A stretch of DNA of 64,000 bases, taken from Prostheceraeus crozeri. Lineage: Eukaryota > Platyhelminthes > Polycladida > Euryleptidae. The notes below the pieces were generated by a model. The model worked only from the letters and a program-made list of their open reading frames with translations, searched no databases and had not been told where the DNA came from. Location: assembly GCA_907163375.1 (NCBI GenBank), contig CAJQUW010011531.1, positions 186,001 to 250,000 of the forward strand. The letters run 5' to 3'. Both the position numbers and the translations under genes were made by a program. Shown piece after piece: positions 59,301 through 64,000 of this stretch. Every line of letters starts with the position of its first letter. Positions within the stretch are counted from its first letter, which is position 1.

Positions 59301-60875
59301 TTTGAAAACTTTCGTGATATGTGTTTAGAATATTACGGAATAGATCCATGTTATTGTTATTCTACACCAGGTTTAACATGGTTAGCAGGATTAAAACATA
59401 CAAATGTTAAACTTAAACATTATAAAGAAAATACATATGATAAATTATTATTTTTTGAATCTGGAATTAGAGGTGGAGTTTCATCAGTTTTAGGTAATAG
59501 ATATGTTAAATGTTATAATAAGAAAGTAAATCCACAAGAATATGGAATAATGAAACCTTTATCTCCAGAAGAAAAAGAAAAAATATTAGAAATTTTTCGA
59601 ACGAAACGAGAAGGAGTAGAACGTGAAAAAGCAATTGATGAATTCATGAGAGAAAACTATTTGTTATATTATGATTTTAATAGCTTATATTCTTCTTGCA
59701 TGATACAAGAATTACCAACAGGTGAGATGACATGGTGTAATAATCTTGATTATCAAAAAACATATGATGGAAATCGTAATTCTGGTTATATATATGAAGT
59801 TGATTTAGTATACCCTGATTATATAAAAGATGCAACAAAATATTATCCTTTCTGTCCAGAAAACAAAATTCCCAATATAGAAGATTTTTCAGATTATCAA
59901 AAATCTTTAATTCCTAAGAAATATAGGCCAACAAAAAAACTTATGTTAACACAAAGCAATAAAGGAAAGTATGTTGTTGAAGGAAGAATGCTAGATTGGT
60001 ATTTAGATCATGGAATGATTCTCACAAAAATTCACCGGAAACTAGTGTATAAAAAATCTAAATGGTTAAAAGATTATATTGAGTTCAATATTGAAAAACG
60101 CAAAATATCTAAAAGAAATAAAGATGATTTTGGAAACGTGTTCTTCAAATTAATGAATAATGCATTTTATGGTAAGACTTTAGAAAATGTGCGTAATAGA
60201 CAAAATATTGAAATAGTTTATGATAAAGATAGGTTTCAAAATTTAACAAGGAAACCTACATATAAAAGAACTACTGGATTTAGTGATGAACTATGTGCTG
60301 TACATCTAAGAAGAAGCATTGTAAAACATGATAAGTTTAATTTTATAGGTTTCACTATATTAGAATTAGCTAAACTATTTATGTATAGTTTTATATATGA
60401 TTATTTAGCACCTGCTTATGGCAAAAACTATAAATTACACTTTACAGATACCGATTCTATTTTCTTAGAATTAACAGTACCATATGGTTCTTCACTAGAT
60501 AAAGAAATTAATAACATACCAGATATTATTCATCCTTCTGATTTATGTAAAGTAAAAGATGAACTAGAAGGAAATGAAGATTTCATAACAGAAGCTATAT
60601 TTCTAAAATCTAAATGTTACTGTTATAATACAACTAATAATATTAAAACACATAAAACATTAAAAGGAATTTCAAAGGCATCAGTGGCTAATCAAATAAC
60701 ATTTCAAGATTATAAAAATGCATTATTTAATACTGAAATAAAAACAGCATGTAATTATAGACTTAATTCAAAAAAACATAAAATGTATTTAAAAGAAGAA
60801 CATAAATTAGCATTAGATCCATTTGATGATAAAAGAAAAATTTTACCTGATGGAATAACTACTTTACCTTTTTAA
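56343..60875 (+). CDS. Protein-primed family B DNA polymerase (PolB), intact, 1510 residues
   Basis: Residues 6-29: C2H2 finger (FYCVLCKKKL...H...H). Near 262: DDYCFLWSIIAHL, start of the Cys/His domain seen before Polinton polymerases. A coiled coil of about 130 residues (about 413-545) intervenes before its second half (HFILCKD near 556) and a CLQC...H...C finger. Exonuclease: D632/E634 (CDFEAY), Exo II near D814 (NGSKYDFH), Exo III near D979 (YLQIDVLILADLF). An endonuclease VII-like insert (CYYCGKCF, KDHDHLNGLYRG at 775) lies within. Polymerase: A at D1111 (YYDFNSLYSSC), B near 1274 (MNNAFYGKTLENV), C at 1369-1371 (FTDTDSIFLE). Mini-hairpin insertions lie at residues 88-97, 645-652 and 902-920. 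Length exceeds the usual 1,000-1,300. Confidence 0.9.
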   Translation: MENTKFYCVLCKKKLQTKRSYQSHLNSKLHLQNVERVDEGNILKLNSYKNYLETLPTDIKVKKMFDDYSHSEYKKVFNSEDETIHVTSEMSSRASPVPDGRYLFSDTDEFNEIDEFDEALANIKYLFNQSFEYNETDETFYNVLTNFYNIFKKSFKCYMNVEVLYTKNGPDGIPEEIIQGHFTNSQEIHNVNDIQPIFESMILKLENCIIEAQLRESGWRFVKILSKKIVIDKYKNNTGGSYVPLPFSSPQIINIKNEDDYCFLWSIIAHLHPAEYHKERLSHYNKEEYINEFDLSDGLDEFPYDYNRLIKFHKKNKNLIEVNVFELNVNYVSIGKIIPLYSDSKKFYLNNKNLCQSEIVYNDRGNYMHHNIFYQGNIICTEKFELVKTLSPIMINHNNYKGRTDDYNYKYSSLSSEYQQKLENLNKSLQKCKIDYQQQTKMLLQEYHHKYQNKIETIQKLNEENNKKLNNEELNNEENETKQKINECLKKCLQQYKEQYDKEYIYQLKILNQNYHQNTFNITKEINETHEIYQDKFEKLEQSKQPAQANILYYQGHFILCKDVSIFTKTSDNKNFPCLQCMTSFRTLEEMNRHLENCQQNEAVQNTFPKDDYLEYNKWYFKNKVPFTIYCDFEAYNVNMTQNQTESSRASPDSENYNSEKSAPGKSSAEQSKEKYLFEQKPLCWGMYIHSNYPELFKSEYLQYYGEDSSEMFTKKVEELQGRFSQLLETNKPMIPLTNEERKEFYDEINCYYCGKCFINKYKTGRGRYIDKVKDHDHLNGLYRGAAHNSCNLNANKFKYNFVPLYFYNGSKYDFHLVMKDLFSSEKLHQQKINVLCKQEEEYFSMQLGCIRILDAFRFFTPYSLDVMGKTLKPEQCKILNKYNLKPLKGIFPYEYITCGSQSETDITGDKTCSSQSKTDFNSVNKIMEEEQLPPINKFKSTLKQSQLSEEDYAEAEKNWRELNCKTMYDYTMKYLQIDVLILADLFENFRDMCLEYYGIDPCYCYSTPGLTWLAGLKHTNVKLKHYKENTYDKLLFFESGIRGGVSSVLGNRYVKCYNKKVNPQEYGIMKPLSPEEKEKILEIFRTKREGVEREKAIDEFMRENYLLYYDFNSLYSSCMIQELPTGEMTWCNNLDYQKTYDGNRNSGYIYEVDLVYPDYIKDATKYYPFCPENKIPNIEDFSDYQKSLIPKKYRPTKKLMLTQSNKGKYVVEGRMLDWYLDHGMILTKIHRKLVYKKSKWLKDYIEFNIEKRKISKRNKDDFGNVFFKLMNNAFYGKTLENVRNRQNIEIVYDKDRFQNLTRKPTYKRTTGFSDELCAVHLRRSIVKHDKFNFIGFTILELAKLFMYSFIYDYLAPAYGKNYKLHFTDTDSIFLELTVPYGSSLDKEINNIPDIIHPSDLCKVKDELEGNEDFITEAIFLKSKCYCYNTTNNIKTHKTLKGISKASVANQITFQDYKNALFNTEIKTACNYRLNSKKHKMYLKEEHKLALDPFDDKRKILPDGITTLPF
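56605..56631. repeat. 27-bp GC repeat with mini-hairpin, copy in PolB
   Basis: Identical to the complement of 51243-51269; encodes SEMSSRASP in the same frame as in the minor capsid gene. Confidence 0.85.
58277..58298. repeat. GC mini-hairpin inside PolB (second site)
   Basis: GGAA-AG-TTCC and GGGC-TTC-ACCC (last stem pair mutated); encodes ESSRASP. Confidence 0.6.
59046..59100. repeat. Two GC mini-hairpins inside PolB (third site)
   Basis: CAGTC-GGA-GACTG (59046-59058) and CAGTC-GAA-GACTG (59088-59100), encoding SQSETD and SQSKTD. Confidence 0.7.
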
Positions 60876-60999
60876 TTTTCTAATTTCTATTTTCTAAATA
60901 TAACAATATAACAATATAAAAAATATAAAATATTATAAAATAAAATAAAATAATAATATAACATTATTTAGACAAAATTAATAATCATTTTAGCAAAAT
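60876..60999. other. AT-rich spacer after PolB
   Basis: ATATAACAATATAAC-type low-complexity repeats; nothing else seen. Confidence 0.4.
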
Positions 61000-61790
61000 T
61001 TAACTGAGATTTTGGGTTCATCACAATTTCGTACGACGTAAAATATAACAACTACTCATCACAACTTGTAATTAGATACCCATTCTACATTTAGACAAAA
61101 TAAAAAATTATCAAATTGCATTGATATTTTCTCTACATTTAACACTATTCAAAACGTTATCAAAAGATGTGAATGATCCATTTGATATTCTACTGATAAA
61201 GAAAATACTGGAAATACTAACTTTCTTCTGGTTCTTACGAAGTTGAAACAATATCAATTGAAATTAAGAGCATTTAGGATATTACCATTTAAGATAAGCA
61301 ACAATTTAAATTTTGCAGTTGAACCGGCAGTTTAATAAATTTTCCTCTTACTTTTAGACGAAAAGTCATCAAGTTTGATTATAATCATGATAGATTCATT
61401 GTCAAAGCTATTAGGATATAATAAAACAAACTTACAGTCAAGGTTATCATTTAGGTGAGAAGATTCCAAAAATAACTGAAATAAATTCAATTGTTGTACC
61501 TTGTGACATTATTGAAGGAGGATATATAACTGGTAAATTATCAAATTTAATATTCAGTTTTCCAGCTTTTACATGACCATTGGTTATAGATTAAATGTGT
61601 AATTCCACAAACATTAATTATATTTTCCTATTAAAGAAAAAAAACTATTTAACAAATTGGCATTAGAATCACTGATGAAAAAAGGAAAGAAATAAATTTT
61701 GGAGATGAAAGGATTATGATAGATCTTTTGGTTAGGGAGGTTATAAATTTTACGCTTACAATAGAGAAGTTTTAATTTTTTTTATCATTT
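61000..61790 (+). pseudogene. Degenerate penton/minor-capsid-like gene
   Basis: Pieces in several frames match the C-terminal part of a conserved Polinton virion protein. LGEKIPKITEINSIVVPCDI and EGGYITGKLSNLIFSFPA lie near 61455-61570, and GIRITDEKRKEINFGDERI near 61660-61720. An upstream LSKLLGYNKT-like piece lies near 61395-61425. At least four frame changes or stops separate them. The order relative to PolB and ATPase fits a virion gene. The counterpart in Polinton A would be one of the genes at 18260/19667. No functional product is expected. Confidence 0.45.
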
Positions 61791-61984
61791 TCATTATTAT
61801 CTTATTAATTTATTCTCTTATTATTAGAAACAAAAAATAAACTTAAATAAAATTTTAATTTTTTTTTTTTTTTGTTTCTAAAAAATCACTAATTCAATAA
61901 TGGATTGATTTATTAACTCTTTTACAAAATGAATGAAATGTCTTTAAATATAAAAATAAAACTTAAAATTTAATCATCATCCAA

Positions 61985-62690
61985 TTTATCTATTAACGTT
62001 TTTAGCAGTTATTTGCGGAAGATCAGGATGTGGAAAAACATTCTTATTATTTAAAATTTTAACGATCAAATTTTTTGGATTATAACAATTTATCATTATA
62101 CAACACGGCAGACAACCCCGTCTATCAATTTTTAAAATATGGATTTGACAATATTCTTACAAAACAGCAATTGCTTCACTATTGAAGAATACGAAAAAAT
62201 CTGAAGATGAAGAAGAAATAAGTTCGTGGTGTGAAGAAGCAGCAAAAAATAATCAGTTAGTAGAATCTAATAAAAATAACCATATAAAGATACAATTAAT
62301 AGATGATAGTGGTAATATGCAAGATCCTAGTAACTAGATAAAACAATGAAACATTGTGTAATTTTTGATGATTGTGTTAATGATAGAAATCAGTCAGTTC
62401 AGAGAAATTATTTCACAAGAGGTAGAATAATAAACTGTAGTGTATTTTATTTAACACAAAGTATGTATTCATTAGATGGAAGTGTATTAGAAAGATGCTA
62501 CTATATTTTATATTTGAAATAAATGCAAGAAACTTAAGTGATTTGTTAGAGATTATGTATAAGAGATAAGATGAATTGAAACAATAGTGTTTAATTATGC
62601 TTGGTCAAAATGATAATGGATTTATCACAATTAATATGATAAAAAAAATTCATGAAAGAGGTATCGAACAAATTGTTTACGAGTAATAAA
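61985..62690 (+). pseudogene. Degenerate packaging ATPase (A32/FtsK-HerA)
   Basis: Walker A reads VICGRSGCGKTFLLFK at about 62005-62055. Walker B reads HCVIFDDCVNDRNQS near 62350-62390, followed by NCSVFYLTQSMYSLD near 62435-62475, the sensor region with a polar residue of this ATPase group. Stops and frameshifts between and after (for example at 62337 and near 62500) break the gene. Polinton A has an intact homologue at 12755. Confidence 0.6.
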
Positions 62691-62958
62691 AATATTTCAA
62701 AAGATAAAAAATTGTTTTAATATTTATTTTTATTATCAGCTTTATATTTTAGGTCTATTTTTGTTTTTAAAATATAATATCTTGAATTTTGTGTGTAACA
62801 TTGGTATACAGCACAAAAACATTTTACTCGATACAAATTATTTTTTTATTGCTTTTGTTGTTTGTAATCTTTTACGTTTAAAAGTTTTCACGTTTAACAA
62901 GTTTTCACGTTTTAAAATTGTTCTCGTTTTAAAAATTTTCCTCGTATTATAGTTTTGT
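62691..62958. other. AT-rich spacer
   Basis: A short plus-strand open frame here has no signature. Confidence 0.35.
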
Positions 62959-63668
62959 TTAATAAAGTTTTGTTAATAAAGTTTTTAGCTCTTCTAAAAA
63001 AATTTTATCATTTTCTTCATTAAAAATTTTATCATCAATAAAAGTTTTACCATCACTAGAAATTTTACCATCCTTTTTATTTTTATCATTAACTTTTTTC
63101 TGTCTGTGATTGAAATGATATTTGATTTACTTCATTAGCTATTTGATCAAATTTTTCAATCTCATCTAACGTAATAACATTTACATCATCCCCAACATAC
63201 TCTTTGAAAGTAGTAGTGTAGTTTATCATAGACTTCTTTAATATGTAAATGCTTAGTTTTTAATGATTTTCGTTTCTTAGTTATTAAAGATTTATCTAAC
63301 ATTGTAACAAGTGAAGTTGCAAAAACACCCGTACCTGTTAAAGCTGTAGCAACTACTGGAATTACTAAAACACCTGAAGATATAATAATTGTTAAAGCAC
63401 CTAAACTTATTGTTAAGAATATGCCAATTCCTTGTGTTACATTCTTAACTTTAGACCATCTCTTTCTTAATTTATTATAATGTTCTAATCTAAGTAATAA
63501 TTGCGATTCCTTATCTTTCATATAACGTACTCTATCTTTGTGTTTTGCAATATCCATTTCATATGATAATGAAGGATATATTCTTGCGGTTTCATCCACT
63601 TTTGTTTCTTCCATTTTTAAAGAAATATTTTTAACGGCGAAGCCCTGAACCTTCGGTTCGCTAGTCAC
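62959..63668 (-). pseudogene. TIR-borne gene, right copy (two frameshifts near the 3' end)
   Basis: The start at 63668 inside the terminal repeat reads MTSEPKVQGFAV, the last residues being encoded by mini-hairpin DNA. A heptad segment (KDRVRYMKDKESQLLLRLEH) is followed by two hydrophobic stretches (IGIFLTISLGALTIIISSGV, VIPVVATALTGTGVFATSLV), likely membrane segments. A basic helix comes next. The first frame stops at 63186. Coding character continues in a second frame (LDEIEKFDQIANEVNQISFQ) and a third (KDGKISSDGKTFIDDK) to a stop at 62959, so two small indels are likely, one in an A-run near 63095. The function is unknown. Confidence 0.5.
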
Positions 63669-64000
63669 ATGATATATTTTAAAAACCTGAAAGATGGATA
63701 AAATTCATGAATTTGAAATTCTCAACTTTTATGATTTTCGGTGTCCTAGAACGGTCATGATTTAAGCAATGAAAATCGAACCGAAGGTTCTAGGGCTTCG
63801 CCCGATTGTAATTCTCAAATTTGAGATACTCAACTTTTATAATTTTTGGTGTCCTAGAACGGTCATGATTTAAGCGAGAAAATTGTAATTCTCAAATTTG
63901 AGATTCTTAACTTTTCTGATTTTTCGGTGTCCTGGAACGGTCATGATTTTGGGGGTGAAAATTGTAATTCTCAAATTTTGAGATTTTGAAAAATTTGAAA
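63337..64000 (-). repeat. Right terminal inverted repeat of Polinton B (cut by window end)
   Basis: Reverse complement of 47021-47717, with small differences and without the triple 36-bp expansion. Contains mini-hairpins at 63636-63659 and 63780-63805. Confidence 0.85.
63636..63805. repeat. GC mini-hairpins in the right terminal repeat
   Basis: GGC-GAA-GCC (63636-63644), GAACC-TTC-GGTTC (63647-63659), GAACC-GAA-GGTTC (63780-63792) and GGGC-TTC-GCCC (63795-63805). Confidence 0.8.

Larger units (their letters stand above)
46781..64000 (+). mobile_element. Polinton B (Maverick-type element), left 17.2 kb, right end beyond window
   Basis: Starts CCGTTCCAGGACACC against interrupted piggyBac sequence. 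Inverted terminal repeats at 46781-47717 and 63337-64000 match. Inside are PolB, integrase, protease, major and minor capsid proteins and a degenerate packaging ATPase. By alignment base 64000 corresponds to 47021, so about 240 bp remain and the element should end near 64240. It is far more AT-rich than Polinton A and its proteins are only distantly similar. Confidence 0.88.

Noticed and set aside
1-64000. tRNA, rRNA or riboswitch genes
   Set aside because: No cloverleaf, conserved rRNA or known structured RNA motif was recognised on either strand.

Overview
The window reads as metazoan nuclear DNA (probably an aquatic invertebrate; the species cannot be read off). It has spliceosomal introns with consensus sites, TATA/CCAAT promoters, and almost no host coding sequence. 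The one convincing host gene is two exons of a cyclic-nucleotide-binding-domain protein (40187-40720, minus). Nearly everything else is nested mobile DNA. Most genes are broken by single stops or frameshifts, so this is a transposon graveyard with a few intact genes.

Layout. 1-240: degenerate piggyBac-like remnant. 2330-3190 and 38580-39740: an inverted pair of an unclassified repeat. 3694-31386: a small tyrosine-recombinase element (about 1.9 kb without its insert) that was invaded by Polinton A. Polinton A (3749-29559, 25.8 kb) has inverted terminal repeats beginning AGTAGTAAGT and a perfect 6-bp target duplication CATAAA. It was itself hit by a CR1-like LINE (about 8.3-12.2 kb). 31.5-33.6 kb: a hairpin MITE and a foldback element. 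33.9-38.2 kb: a second, decayed LINE. 41.3-46.8 kb: a piggyBac transposase split by a Ty3/gypsy (mag-like) element. 46.78 kb to beyond the window end: Polinton B, AT-rich, inserted in the same piggyBac.

Polinton A carries the standard virus-like set: packaging ATPase, C-terminal half of a chromodomain integrase, core/minor capsid protein, major capsid protein, adenain-type protease, two paralogous virion proteins and a broken protein-primed PolB. Its left arm has a spliced gene (intron directly after the ATG), RING-like proteins and a DEDDh exonuclease-like protein. The most unusual cargo is a minus-strand pair: a PC4-like protein and a PC4-like/TATA-binding-protein fusion, i.e. an element-encoded basal transcription module. 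This fits the clear TATA boxes in front of several element genes. A right-arm cluster of three minus-strand genes is separated by copies of a 140-bp cassette.

Polinton B has an intact protease, major capsid protein, minor capsid proteins, a coiled-coil fibre-like protein, a phospholipase A2-like/integrase fusion and a 1510-residue PolB. Its ATPase and penton-like genes are pseudogenes. The whole element, coding regions included, is sprinkled with GC-rich mini-hairpins (4-6 bp stem, mostly 3-nt loop). One 27-bp unit lies in the same reading frame in two unrelated genes, giving a shared SSRASP peptide. All assignments rest on motif reading; no database search was run.
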